Assembly: GCF_013186535.1 (NCBI RefSeq)
Contig: NZ_JABMCZ010000003.1
Location: 1,178,001 to 1,242,000, forward strand
Source: Nocardia terpenica
GTDB taxonomy: Bacteria; Actinomycetota; Actinomycetes; Mycobacteriales; Mycobacteriaceae
Direction of reading: 5' to 3'
Length of the DNA stretch: 64,000 nucleotides
This document shows, one piece after another, positions 8,200 through 16,288 of this stretch (positions within the stretch are counted from its first letter, which is position 1; the number at the start of each line of letters is the position of its first letter). The translations under genes were made by a program, and so were the position numbers. Under the pieces are notes generated by a model. It searched no databases and was not told the DNA's origin. It worked only from the letters and a program-made list of their open reading frames with translations.

Positions 8200-9750
8200 A
8201 TGAGTCGCAAGGTTACAGACAAAGCCGTCGGCGACCCGTCCGCCCGTCACGTGCACATCCTGATCGTCGGCAGCGGATTCTCCGGGCTGGGCCTGGCCAT
8301 CCGGCTCCGCCGGGACGGCCGGGACGACTTCCTGGTGCTCGAGCGCGGCGGTGACGTCGGCGGCACCTGGCGCGACAACACCTACCCGGGCGCGGCCTGC
8401 GATGTGCCGTCCCAGCTGTACTCGTATTCCTTTGCGCCGAACCCGAACTGGTCGCGGTCGTTCTCCCGGCAGCCCGAAATCCAGCGCTACATCCAGGATG
8501 TCGCCGATCGCTACCGGGTGCGCGACAAGCACCTGTTCGACTGCGATATGACCGACGCCCGCTGGAACGCGCGGGACGCGCGATGGGAGGTGCGGACCAC
8601 CAGGGGGGCGTTCACCGCCGACGTGCTGGTGTCCGCGGTCGGCGCGCTGTGCGAGCCGAATCTGCCGGATATCAAGGGCATCAACGACTTCCGGGGCGAG
8701 ATCTTCCACTCCGCGCGCTGGGACCACGACGCCGACCTGACCGGCAAGCGGATCGCGGTGATCGGCACCGGCGCCTCGGCCATCCAGATCGTGCCGTCCA
8801 TCGCGCCCGCGGTCGCCCACCTGGACGTCTACCAGCGCACCGCGCCGTGGCTGCTGCCGCGCCTGGACCGGCCCTACACCCTGCCCGAACGGCTCGCGTT
8901 CAAGTATCTGCCCGGCATGCAACGCCTTTCGCGCGCCGCCATCTACGCGGTCCGCGAGACCCAGGTGGTGGGCCTGGCCAAGTTCCCGCCCGCCATGCTG
9001 GCGCTGGAGGCGGTCGCGCGCGCCAAGCTGCGGTACGAGGTGCGCGATCCGGAGCTGCGCCGCAAGGTCACGCCGAACTTCCGCATCGGCTGCAAGCGCA
9101 TGCTCATCTCCAACGACTACTACCCGGCGCTCGGCCGCGACAATGTCGACGTCGTCACCGACGGCATCCGGGAGATCCGGGCGCAGTCGATCGTCGCCGC
9201 CGACGGCGTGGAGCGCGAGGTGGACGCCATCGTGGTCGCCACCGGATTCCACGTCACCGACTCGCCGGTGTTCGACGCGATCACCGGGCGCGACGGCCGC
9301 ACGCTCGCCGAGGTTTTCGACGAGTCGGGGCAGCAGGGCTACAAGGGCACCGCCGTCGCCAACTACCCCAATATGTTCTTCCTGCTCGGCCCGAACGTGG
9401 GCCTGGGCCACACCTCGATGGTGTACATGATCGAATCGCAGATCGCCTACATCGCCGACGCGATCGCCACCATGAGCGCGCGCGGACTGCGCACGGTCGA
9501 GGTGCGACGCGACGCCCAGGACGCGTTCAACCGCGACCTGCAGCGCAAGCTGACCGGCACGGTGTGGAGTACCGGCGGCTGCGCCAGCTGGTATCTGGAC
9601 AAGCACGGCAACAACACCACGCTCTGGCCGGATTTCACCTTCCGCTTCCGTAGGATGCTCGAATCCTTCGACCTCGCGGCGTACGACACGACCGCGGCAA
9701 CCCATGGCGCCGAGGCCCGGCCCGATCTGAAAGTGGTGGGAGCACAGTGA
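8200..9750 (+). CDS. MymA-like Baeyer-Villiger flavin monooxygenase
   Basis: A 516-residue FAD/NADPH enzyme. FAD-binding motif GSGFSGLGLA lies near residue 22. The Baeyer-Villiger fingerprint FxGxxxHxxxW is present as FRGEIFHSARW at about residues 164-174, and a second dinucleotide motif GTGASAIQI lies near 188 for NADPH. It inserts oxygen next to a ketone carbonyl or oxidises a related group. With the SDR and LipR-like genes that follow, the order resembles the mymA operon of M. tuberculosis (mymA, lipR, sadH), linked there to envelope lipid changes at acid pH. First gene of the operon; the true substrate is unknown. Confidence 0.9.
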   Translation: MSRKVTDKAVGDPSARHVHILIVGSGFSGLGLAIRLRRDGRDDFLVLERGGDVGGTWRDNTYPGAACDVPSQLYSYSFAPNPNWSRSFSRQPEIQRYIQDVADRYRVRDKHLFDCDMTDARWNARDARWEVRTTRGAFTADVLVSAVGALCEPNLPDIKGINDFRGEIFHSARWDHDADLTGKRIAVIGTGASAIQIVPSIAPAVAHLDVYQRTAPWLLPRLDRPYTLPERLAFKYLPGMQRLSRAAIYAVRETQVVGLAKFPPAMLALEAVARAKLRYEVRDPELRRKVTPNFRIGCKRMLISNDYYPALGRDNVDVVTDGIREIRAQSIVAADGVEREVDAIVVATGFHVTDSPVFDAITGRDGRTLAEVFDESGQQGYKGTAVANYPNMFFLLGPNVGLGHTSMVYMIESQIAYIADAIATMSARGLRTVEVRRDAQDAFNRDLQRKLTGTVWSTGGCASWYLDKHGNNTTLWPDFTFRFRRMLESFDLAAYDTTAATHGAEARPDLKVVGAQ

Positions 9751-10577
9751 GCAACGATGCTTACTTCACCGGAAAAGTCTGCGTGATCACCGGCGCGGGG
9801 TCCGGCATCGGCCGGGCCCTGGCGGAGAATCTGGCCCGCCGGGGCGCGAAACTCGCACTGTCCGATGTCGATACCGAGGGGCTGGCCGAAACCGTCCGGC
9901 GCTGTACGGCATTGGGCGCCGACGTCAAATCCGACCGGCTCGACGTGGCCGAGCGGGAGGCGGTGCTGCTGTACGCCGACGCGGTCCGCAAGCACTTCGG
10001 CGTCGTGCACCAGATCTACAACAACGCCGGAATCGCCTTCCACGGCGAGGTGATCGACTCCCAGTTCAAGGACATCGAGCGCATCATGGATGTCGACTTC
10101 TGGGGAGTCGTCAACGGCACCAAGGCGTTCCTGCCGCATCTGATCGAATCCGGTTCCGGACACGTGGTCAATGTGTCGAGCCTGTTCGGGCTCATCGCGG
10201 TGCCGGGGCAGAGCGCCTACAACGCGGCCAAGTTCGCGGTGCGTGGTTTCACCGAGTCGCTGCGCCAGGAGATGCTGGCCCGCAAGCATCCGGTCAAGGT
10301 CACCTGCGTGCACCCCGGCGGGATCAAGACCGCGGTCGCCCGCAACGCCACCTACGCCGAGGGACTCGACGCCGCCAAGCTGGCCTCGTTCTTCGACCGG
10401 CAGCTCGCGATGCACTCGCCGGAGATGGCCGCGCAGACCATCACCGAGGGCGTGCGCAAGGGCCACGGCCGGGTGCTGATCGGCTGGGAGGCCAAGGCGC
10501 TGGACCTGTTCGTCCGCACCACCGCCTCCTACTACCAGCGCCTCGCGCTCGTGGTGAACCGCCGCCTGTTCCCCTGA
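9747..10577 (+). CDS. Short-chain dehydrogenase/reductase (SadH-like)
   Basis: A 276-residue classical SDR. Cofactor motif TGAGSGIG lies near residue 13, NNAG in YNNAGIAFHG, catalytic Ser in VNVSSLFG, and the YxxxK pair in SAYNAAKFA. It probably interconverts an alcohol and a ketone that feeds the upstream monooxygenase. The GTG start overlaps the previous stop codon (GTGA), which implies translational coupling. Confidence 0.88.
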   Translation: MSNDAYFTGKVCVITGAGSGIGRALAENLARRGAKLALSDVDTEGLAETVRRCTALGADVKSDRLDVAEREAVLLYADAVRKHFGVVHQIYNNAGIAFHGEVIDSQFKDIERIMDVDFWGVVNGTKAFLPHLIESGSGHVVNVSSLFGLIAVPGQSAYNAAKFAVRGFTESLRQEMLARKHPVKVTCVHPGGIKTAVARNATYAEGLDAAKLASFFDRQLAMHSPEMAAQTITEGVRKGHGRVLIGWEAKALDLFVRTTASYYQRLALVVNRRLFP

Positions 10578-10593
10578 TCGCGAAAGACCCGTC

Positions 10594-11508
10594 ATGGCTG
10601 CCATTTCCGTGCCGCTGCCGGTCGCGCGGCTGATCCTGCATCCGATCTTCCGCTACACCATGCACCACCGGCTGTCGTGGCAGGCGCAGCGCGCGCTGCT
10701 GGAGGCCGCCGCGGTCGCCCAGCTGGCGCCCCGGGACGCCCGGGTGCGGCGAATGCGGCTGGGCGGGCGCCCGGCCGAGCGGGTGAGCGCCGCGAATGCC
10801 GCCGATCCCGGTGCGGTGCTGTATCTGCACGGCGGCGGGTACACGGTGTGCTCGCCCGGCACGCACCGCGCGCTGACCGGCCTGCTGGCCCGCGCGCTCG
10901 GCCGCCCGGTCTACGTCCCGGACTACCGGCTCGCCCCCGAGCACCCGTTCCCCGCCGCCCTCGACGACGCCGAGGCGGCGTTCCTGGAGCTGGTCGCCAC
11001 CGGGCTGGCACCGGAAACGATTGCGGTATCCGGCGATTCGGCGGGCGGCGGGCTGTCGCTCGCGCTGGCCGAGCGGCTGCGCGACCGGCACGGAATCCGG
11101 CCCGCCGCACTGGGTTTGATCGCGCCCTGGGCCGATCCGAACGAAATCCCGGGCCGGGCGCGGGATCTGGTGATCAGCAGGCCGTGGTCGCGCGCCTGCG
11201 CCGCCGCCTACCTCGGCGACGGCGACGGCCTGGACCCCGGCTACGCGCCGCTGCTGGGCGACCTGCGCGGCCTGCCGCCGACATACGTGCAGGTCGACGC
11301 GGACGAACTGCTCCACGACCAGTGCACCCGGCTGGTCGCGGCGCTGCGCGCGGCGCAGGTCCCGACGCGCTTCTCGGTGACGCACGGGCTCTGGCATGTC
11401 GCCCAGTTGCAGGCGGGGTTGGTCGCACCCGCCGCGGCGGCTGTGCGCGAGCTGGCGGACTTCCTCGCCGCAGCCCTCCAACCAGCGCAAACGCGGACCA
11501 TACGATAG
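10594..11508 (+). CDS. Alpha/beta hydrolase of the hormone-sensitive lipase family (LipR-like)
   Basis: A 304-residue esterase. The oxyanion-hole motif YLHGGGY lies near residue 77, the nucleophile elbow is GDSAGG (Ser about 149), the acid residue is probably in QVDADELLHD (about 235), and the His is in THGLWHVAQ (about 268). It would cleave the ester made by the monooxygenase. It lies 16 bases after the SDR gene and completes the three-gene MymA/SadH/LipR-like set. Confidence 0.88.
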   Translation: MAAISVPLPVARLILHPIFRYTMHHRLSWQAQRALLEAAAVAQLAPRDARVRRMRLGGRPAERVSAANAADPGAVLYLHGGGYTVCSPGTHRALTGLLARALGRPVYVPDYRLAPEHPFPAALDDAEAAFLELVATGLAPETIAVSGDSAGGGLSLALAERLRDRHGIRPAALGLIAPWADPNEIPGRARDLVISRPWSRACAAAYLGDGDGLDPGYAPLLGDLRGLPPTYVQVDADELLHDQCTRLVAALRAAQVPTRFSVTHGLWHVAQLQAGLVAPAAAAVRELADFLAAALQPAQTRTIR

Positions 11509-11628
11509 GTTGCGGGGAATCGGCGGCGGGTGTGCGCCCACCCTCGCCGGCCAACCGGGCGGTCGAACGGAGGTTGCCGCCGTGGCTGGCGTAGATTACT
11601 GGCGAGTAGACCACGTGGAAGGGCAGCG

Positions 11629-13419
11629 ATGCGAGAGTTCGAAGTCCCGGCTACCTACACCATTCCCGCGGACGCCAACATGTCCGACGGCGCCTTCCGG
11701 CATGCCGAGCGCACGCCCGGCCTGGTGGTGTTCAACAAGCCGGACGGCAAGGGTGGTTGGCTCGACGTCACGGCTGTCGAGTTCGCGAGAGCCGTCACCG
11801 ACGTGGCCAAGGGCCTGATCGCCGCCGGTATCCAGCTCGGCGATCGCGTGGGCATCCTGGCCGCCACCCAGTACGAGTGGGTGGTCCTCGACTTCGCCAT
11901 CTGGGCCGCGGGCGGCTGCACCGTGGCCATCTACGACAGCTCCTCCGCCGAGCAGGCCCGCTGGATCCTGGAGGATTCCGCGACCCGGCTGCTCGTCGTC
12001 GAGAACGCGAAACACCGTGCCACCATTGCCGAGATCGAGGGCGGGTTGCCCGAGCTGTCGGAGACCCTGGTGCTGGCCGACGGCGCGGTCGACGCGCTGA
12101 TCCGGCGCGGCGCCGAACTCGACGATCAGGTCGTGCACGACCGGCGCGCGCAGGTGAAGGTCTCCTCGCCCGCGACGCTCATCTACACCTCGGGCACCAC
12201 CGGTCGGCCCAAGGGCGTCATGCTCTCGCATTCCAATCTCTACGCCGAGTCGGCGGCCTGCCGGTCGGCCATGCCGCAGTTCCTCAAGCCCGGCCACCGG
12301 TCGCTGCTGTTTTTGCCGCTGGCGCACGTGTTCGCCCGCGCGGTGGCGCTGGCCGCCTTCGATGCGGGCGTGACCGTGGCGCACACCGCCGACTGGTCCA
12401 CGCTGGTCGAGCAGTTCGGCCGGTACAAGCCCGATTTCATCCTGTCGGTGCCGCGGGTGTTCGAGAAGGTGTTCAACGCCGCCAAGCAGAAGGCGCACGA
12501 CGACGGCAAGGGCCGGATCTTCGACTACGCCGCCGATGTCGCCGTCTCCTACAGCGAGGCGGTGCAGGCCGGGGGCGCGGGGCTGCTGCTGCGGGTGCAG
12601 CACGCGCTGTTCGACCGGCTGGTGTACGGGCGGCTGCGCGACGCGATGGGTGGGCGGTGCCTGTCGGCGGTCTCCGGCGGCGGTCCGCTGGGCGCGCGGC
12701 TGGGGCACTTCTTCCGCGGCGCGGGCGTCACCATCTACGAGGGCTACGGTCTCACCGAGTCCACGGCCGCCATCTCGGTGAACACGCCCTCGCACATCAA
12801 GATCGGATCGGTCGGGCAGCCGCTGCCCGGGCACGCGGTCAAGATCGCCGACGACGGTGAGTTGCTGTTGCGCGGCGGGGTCGTCTTCGCCGGGTACTGG
12901 AAGAATCCCACGGCGTCCGAGGACGCCTTCGTCGACGGCTGGTTCAAGACCGGCGACCTGGGCGCGCTCGACGACGAGGGCTTCATCACCATCACCGGGC
13001 GCAAGAAGGAGATCATCGTCACCGCGGGCGGCAAGAACGTCTCCCCGGCCGTGCTCGAGGACTCGCTGCGGGCGTACCCGCTGATCAGCCAGGTCATGGT
13101 GGTCGGCGACGGCAAGCCGTTCATCGCCGCGCTGGTCACCCTCGACCCGGAGGCGCTGCCCGCCTGGAAGGAGCGCCACGACCTCCCGGCCGACCTGCCC
13201 GTCGAAAAGCTGATCGAGCTGCCCGACCTGGTGGCCGAGATCGACGCCGCGGTCGCGGAGACCAACAAGCTGGTCTCGCACGCCGAGTCCATCAAGAAGG
13301 TCCGCATCCTCCCGGTCGACTGGACCCAGGACAGCGGCGAACTGACCCCGAAGCTGTCGCTCAAGCGCAATGTGGTGATGAAGAACTACGCGGCGGACGT
13401 GGAGGCTATTTACAGCTGA
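11629..13419 (+). CDS. fadD15: Long-chain fatty-acid-CoA ligase (FadD15-like)
   Basis: A 596-residue adenylating enzyme that activates fatty acids to acyl-CoA with ATP. The P-loop YTSGTTGRPKGVMLSHSN is canonical, the A5 motif is YEGYGLTEST, the hinge region is TGRKKEIIVTAGGKNVSP and the C-terminal lysine region is ELTPKLSLKRNVV. Length and local sequence (MREFEVP start, VSGGGPLGARLGHFFRGAG) match M. tuberculosis FadD15 as I recall it. The start is the ATG at 11629 behind a GAAGGG ribosome-binding site; longer open frame exists upstream but lacks family similarity. 120 bases separate it from the LipR-like gene. Confidence 0.9.
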   Translation: MREFEVPATYTIPADANMSDGAFRHAERTPGLVVFNKPDGKGGWLDVTAVEFARAVTDVAKGLIAAGIQLGDRVGILAATQYEWVVLDFAIWAAGGCTVAIYDSSSAEQARWILEDSATRLLVVENAKHRATIAEIEGGLPELSETLVLADGAVDALIRRGAELDDQVVHDRRAQVKVSSPATLIYTSGTTGRPKGVMLSHSNLYAESAACRSAMPQFLKPGHRSLLFLPLAHVFARAVALAAFDAGVTVAHTADWSTLVEQFGRYKPDFILSVPRVFEKVFNAAKQKAHDDGKGRIFDYAADVAVSYSEAVQAGGAGLLLRVQHALFDRLVYGRLRDAMGGRCLSAVSGGGPLGARLGHFFRGAGVTIYEGYGLTESTAAISVNTPSHIKIGSVGQPLPGHAVKIADDGELLLRGGVVFAGYWKNPTASEDAFVDGWFKTGDLGALDDEGFITITGRKKEIIVTAGGKNVSPAVLEDSLRAYPLISQVMVVGDGKPFIAALVTLDPEALPAWKERHDLPADLPVEKLIELPDLVAEIDAAVAETNKLVSHAESIKKVRILPVDWTQDSGELTPKLSLKRNVVMKNYAADVEAIYS

Positions 13420-13435
13420 GGGGGTGAGATTCCGG

Positions 13436-13515
13436 CCAAAAGCGTGCCATGATCCCGGCCAAAAGCGTGCCGGGATCATGGTCGGTCGGGTGCCGGGATC
13501 ATGGTCGGTCGGGTG
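13436..13515. repeat. Hairpin element cluster between fadD15 and iclR (site 2)
   Basis: A partial element (ATTCCGGCCAAAAGCGTGCC), a complete hairpin element at 13451-13477 (GATCCCGGC-CAAAAGCGT-GCCGGGATC) and two direct repeats of CGGGATCATGGTCGGTCGGG. The cluster extends slightly into the 3' end of the convergent iclR gene. Confidence 0.82.
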
Positions 13516-14440
13516 GGACGGGCCAGCGGGGCGAGCCCAGCTCGCGCGAAATCGTGCGGGCCGCAGTGCGAACCGCATCGACGGTGGCATCCGGTGCGGG
13601 CCAGTCGGCGGTAGGCAGAACCACGCCGACCGCCCCCACCACGGCCCCCGTCCGATCGAAAATCGCTCCGGCAATACAGGATTCACCCAGGACGGCCTCG
13701 TCACGCTCGGTGGCGAGTCCGGATTCGCCTACCGCGGTGAGATGTTCGGCCAGCGCCTCCCGAGACGTAATGGTCTCACCGGTCATACTGCGCAGGCCCT
13801 CCCCGCTTCCCCCGCTGTTCCTGGCGTCGCTTCCCCCGCTGTTCCTGGCGTCGCTTCCCCCGCTGTTCCTGGCGTCGCTTCCCCCGCTGTTCCTGGCGTC
13901 GCTTCCCCCGCTGTTCCTGGCGTCGCTTCCCCCGCTGTTCCTGGCGTCGCTTCCCCCGCTGTTCCCGGCCTCGTTACCCCCGCTGTTCCCGGCATGCTTT
14001 TGGCCGGGAACAAACGCCAGCATCGCCTTCCCCAAAGCGCTTGCGTGCGCGGGGATCTCGATGCCCACCTCCGGCATCTGCCGACTTCCGTCGGGCCGCG
14101 GCTCGTGGTGGATGATCACCACGTCGTCGCCGAACAGCACGCCGACCCGTACCGCCAGCCCGGTGCGGCGGGCCAGCTCGTGTGCCCAGGTCAGTGCCCG
14201 GGATCGCAGCTCCAGGGTGTCCAGGTACACGTTGCCCAGCCGCAGCACCGCCGGGCCCAGCTGATAGCGCCCGCCGCCGTGCTCCTGCACCACCACCCCG
14301 TGCACGGCCAGCGTGCGGACGATGCCGTGCACGGTGGTCGGCGGCAACCCCAGCTCGGCCGCCAGCTCCGACAGCGTCAGGCGGCGCGCGCCCTGCAGCG
14401 CGAACAGGATCCGGACGGCCCGGTCGACGGACTGGATCAC
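13499..14440 (-). CDS. IclR-family regulator carrying an in-frame tandem-repeat insertion
   Basis: A 313-residue protein; normal IclR regulators have about 250 residues. Residues 1-60 form the winged helix-turn-helix (AVRILFALQGARRLTLSEL, then LPPTTVHGIVRTL). The effector domain begins normally (RRTGLAVRVGVLFGDDVVIIH), reaches the conserved ASALGKAMLAF, and is then interrupted by about 65 residues built from the eight-residue repeat SDARNSGG before resuming at GETITSREALAEHL and ESCIAGAIFDRTGAVVGAVG. The insert is the translated hairpin element and 24-bp array, and it keeps the frame. It lies in a loop of the ligand domain, so the protein may still fold. It is divergent from dhaKLM, which it probably controls. 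Confidence 0.88.
   Translation of the reverse strand: MIQSVDRAVRILFALQGARRLTLSELAAELGLPPTTVHGIVRTLAVHGVVVQEHGGGRYQLGPAVLRLGNVYLDTLELRSRALTWAHELARRTGLAVRVGVLFGDDVVIIHHEPRPDGSRQMPEVGIEIPAHASALGKAMLAFVPGQKHAGNSGGNEAGNSGGSDARNSGGSDARNSGGSDARNSGGSDARNSGGSDARNSGGSDARNSGGSGEGLRSMTGETITSREALAEHLTAVGESGLATERDEAVLGESCIAGAIFDRTGAVVGAVGVVLPTADWPAPDATVDAVRTAARTISRELGSPRWPVPPDRP
13799..14008. repeat. 24-bp tandem array plus hairpin element inside iclR (site 3)
   Basis: About eight direct repeats of the 24-bp unit with core CCCCCGCTGTTCCTGGCGTC run into the hairpin element TTCCCGGC-ATGCTTTTG-GCCGGGAA at about 13986-14008. The period of exactly 24 keeps the iclR frame open. Confidence 0.92.
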
Positions 14441-14504
14441 GCGTCCTCCCGTGTCCCGGCCGGATTTCCGCCCGGGTCTTGTGACCTATGCAACACGTGC
14501 GTAT

Positions 14505-14545
14505 TCTACGAACATTATTCGACATTATCGAATGTAATTCGAAAT
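14505..14545. promoter_or_regulatory. Candidate IclR operator: alternating ATTCGA/TCGAAT half-sites
   Basis: Between the divergent iclR and dhaK starts lie ATTCGA (14517-14522), TCGAAT (14528-14533) and ATTCGA (14537-14542), giving two overlapping palindromes with 5-nt and 3-nt spacers. A weaker ATTC-TA-CGAA site precedes them at about 14502. The stretch is AT-rich against the GC-rich surroundings. Inferred target of the neighbouring IclR protein. Confidence 0.65.
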
Positions 14546-14589
14546 CAACGTGGGTAGCGGGCGACGCGGCTGCCCGGCAGGAGTTTTCG

Positions 14590-15591
14590 ATGAAGAAGCT
14601 GATCAACGATCCGGCCGACGTGGTGGGCGAGGCGCTGGCCGGGATGGCCGGTGCGCATCCGGAGCTACGGGTCGACGTGCCGAACCGGCTCGTGCTGCGC
14701 GCCGACGCGCCGGTGCCCGGCAAGGTGGGCCTGGTGTCGGGCGGCGGGTCCGGGCACGAGCCGCTGCACGGCGGGTTCGTGGGGCTCGGGATGCTCGACG
14801 CCGCCTGTGCCGGTGAGGTTTTCACCTCGCCGGTGCCGGATCAGATCCTGGCCGCGACCACCGCCGTCGACGCGGGCGCGGGGGTGCTGCACCTGGTCAA
14901 GAACTACTCCGGCGACGTGATGAATTTCGAGATGGCCGCCGAGCTGGCCGCCGCCGAGGGCGGGCCCGAGGTCGCCGCCGTGGTGGTGAACGACGATGTG
15001 GCGGTGCAGGACAGCCTGTACACCGCCGGGCGGCGCGGCGTGGGCGCCACCGTCCTCGTCGAGAAGATCGCGGGGGCCGCGGCCGAGCAGGGGCGGCCGC
15101 TCGCCGCGGTGGCCGAGGTGGCCCGGTTGGTGAACGAGCGCTCGCGCAGCATGGGCGTGGCGCTCACCTCGTGCACGGTGCCCGCCGCCGGGAAGCCCAC
15201 CTTCGAACTTGGCGAGTCGGAGATGGAGCTCGGCATCGGCATCCACGGCGAGCCGGGGCGGCGGCGCGTTCCGCTCGCGCCCGCCCGCGAGGTCGCCGAG
15301 ATGCTGTCGGAGCCCATCCTGTCGGATCTGCCCTTCGCTCGGGGCGACAGCGTGATCTGCTTCGTCAACGGCATGGGCGGCACGCCGCTGCTGGAGCTGT
15401 ACGTGATGTACAACGAGGTGGCCCGGATTCTGCGCGGGCACGGCATCGAGGTGGCCCGCTCGCTGGTCGGCCCGTACATCACCTCGCTCGAGATGGCGGG
15501 CTGCTCGGTGACATTGACCAGGGTCGACGACGACCTGCTGAACCTGTGGGACGCGCCGGTGCGCACACCGGCCCTGCGCTGGGGAGTGTGA
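14590..15591 (+). CDS. dhaK: Dihydroxyacetone kinase subunit DhaK
   Basis: A 333-residue protein that binds dihydroxyacetone covalently through a histidine and presents it to DhaL for phosphorylation. The family start MKKLINDPADVVGEALAGM, the glycine-rich GLVSGGGSGHEPLHGG, KNYSGDVMNFEMA and the hemiaminal-forming His219 in GIGIHGEPG are all present. The start is ATG 14590, whose upstream GCAGGAG is a good ribosome-binding site. First gene of dhaKLM, 149 bases from the divergent IclR gene. Confidence 0.95.
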   Translation: MKKLINDPADVVGEALAGMAGAHPELRVDVPNRLVLRADAPVPGKVGLVSGGGSGHEPLHGGFVGLGMLDAACAGEVFTSPVPDQILAATTAVDAGAGVLHLVKNYSGDVMNFEMAAELAAAEGGPEVAAVVVNDDVAVQDSLYTAGRRGVGATVLVEKIAGAAAEQGRPLAAVAEVARLVNERSRSMGVALTSCTVPAAGKPTFELGESEMELGIGIHGEPGRRRVPLAPAREVAEMLSEPILSDLPFARGDSVICFVNGMGGTPLLELYVMYNEVARILRGHGIEVARSLVGPYITSLEMAGCSVTLTRVDDDLLNLWDAPVRTPALRWGV

Positions 15592-15592
15592 G

Positions 15593-16204
15593 ATGACAAC
15601 CCTCGATCCCGTCCGCTGGCTGCGCGAATTCGCCGCCCTGATCGACGCGAACGCCGCCGCCCTCACCGAACTCGACTCCGCGATCGGCGACGCCGACCAC
15701 GGCAGCAATATGCGCCGCGGCACCGCGGCGGTCGTCGCCGCCCTCGACGAGTCCGCCCCCGCCGAGACGCTGAAACAGGCCGGTATGACGCTGATCCGGT
15801 CGGTGGGCGGGGCCAGCGGCCCGCTCTACGGCACCTTCTTCCTCCGTTTCGCCGCGGCGGTCGGTGCGGGCGAACTGGACGCGGCGGTCTTCGCGAAGGG
15901 CTTCCGCGCGGGCCTGGACGGCGTTGTGGCCCGCGGCAAGGCCGAGCCCGGCGACAAGACCATGTTCGACGCCCTGGCCCCCGCCGCCACCGCACTCGAC
16001 GAAAGCCTCGCCGCCGGAACCGATCTCCCCGCGGCCCTGACCGCCGCCCTCGCCGCCGCCGAGGCGGGCCGCGACGCCACCATCCCCCTGCAGGCCCGCA
16101 AGGGCCGCGCCGCCTTCCTGGGCGAGCGCAGCATCGGCCACCAGGACCCGGGCGCGACGAGCTCCGTACTGCTGGTCCGTGCGGCCCGCCAGGCCCTCGC
16201 ATGA
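15593..16204 (+). CDS. dhaL: Dihydroxyacetone kinase ADP-binding subunit DhaL
   Basis: A 203-residue subunit holding a tightly bound ADP that is recharged by DhaM and passes phosphate to DhaK-bound dihydroxyacetone. The three Mg-ADP-coordinating aspartates are visible in LDSAIGDADHGSNM (Asp28, Asp33, Asp35). GGASGPLYGTFF and the C-terminal SIGHQDPGATS region match the family. It starts one base after the dhaK stop. Confidence 0.95.
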   Translation: MTTLDPVRWLREFAALIDANAAALTELDSAIGDADHGSNMRRGTAAVVAALDESAPAETLKQAGMTLIRSVGGASGPLYGTFFLRFAAAVGAGELDAAVFAKGFRAGLDGVVARGKAEPGDKTMFDALAPAATALDESLAAGTDLPAALTAALAAAEAGRDATIPLQARKGRAAFLGERSIGHQDPGATSSVLLVRAARQALA

Positions 16205-16233
16205 GCCCCGCGTCCGCGCACCGGCTCCTTGTC

Positions 16234-16256
16234 TTCCGGCGTGCTTTCGGCCGGAA
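16234..16256. repeat. Single hairpin element before dhaM (site 4)
   Basis: TTCCGGC-GTGCTTTCG-GCCGGAA, a 7-bp stem with a 9-nt loop, in the 84-base gap between dhaL and dhaM. Compensating changes (TTCC with GGAA in place of TCCC with GGGA) suggest that the pairing is maintained. Confidence 0.85.
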
Positions 16257-16288
16257 TCTCGGCCTCGGATCGACCAGCGGGAGCGCCC

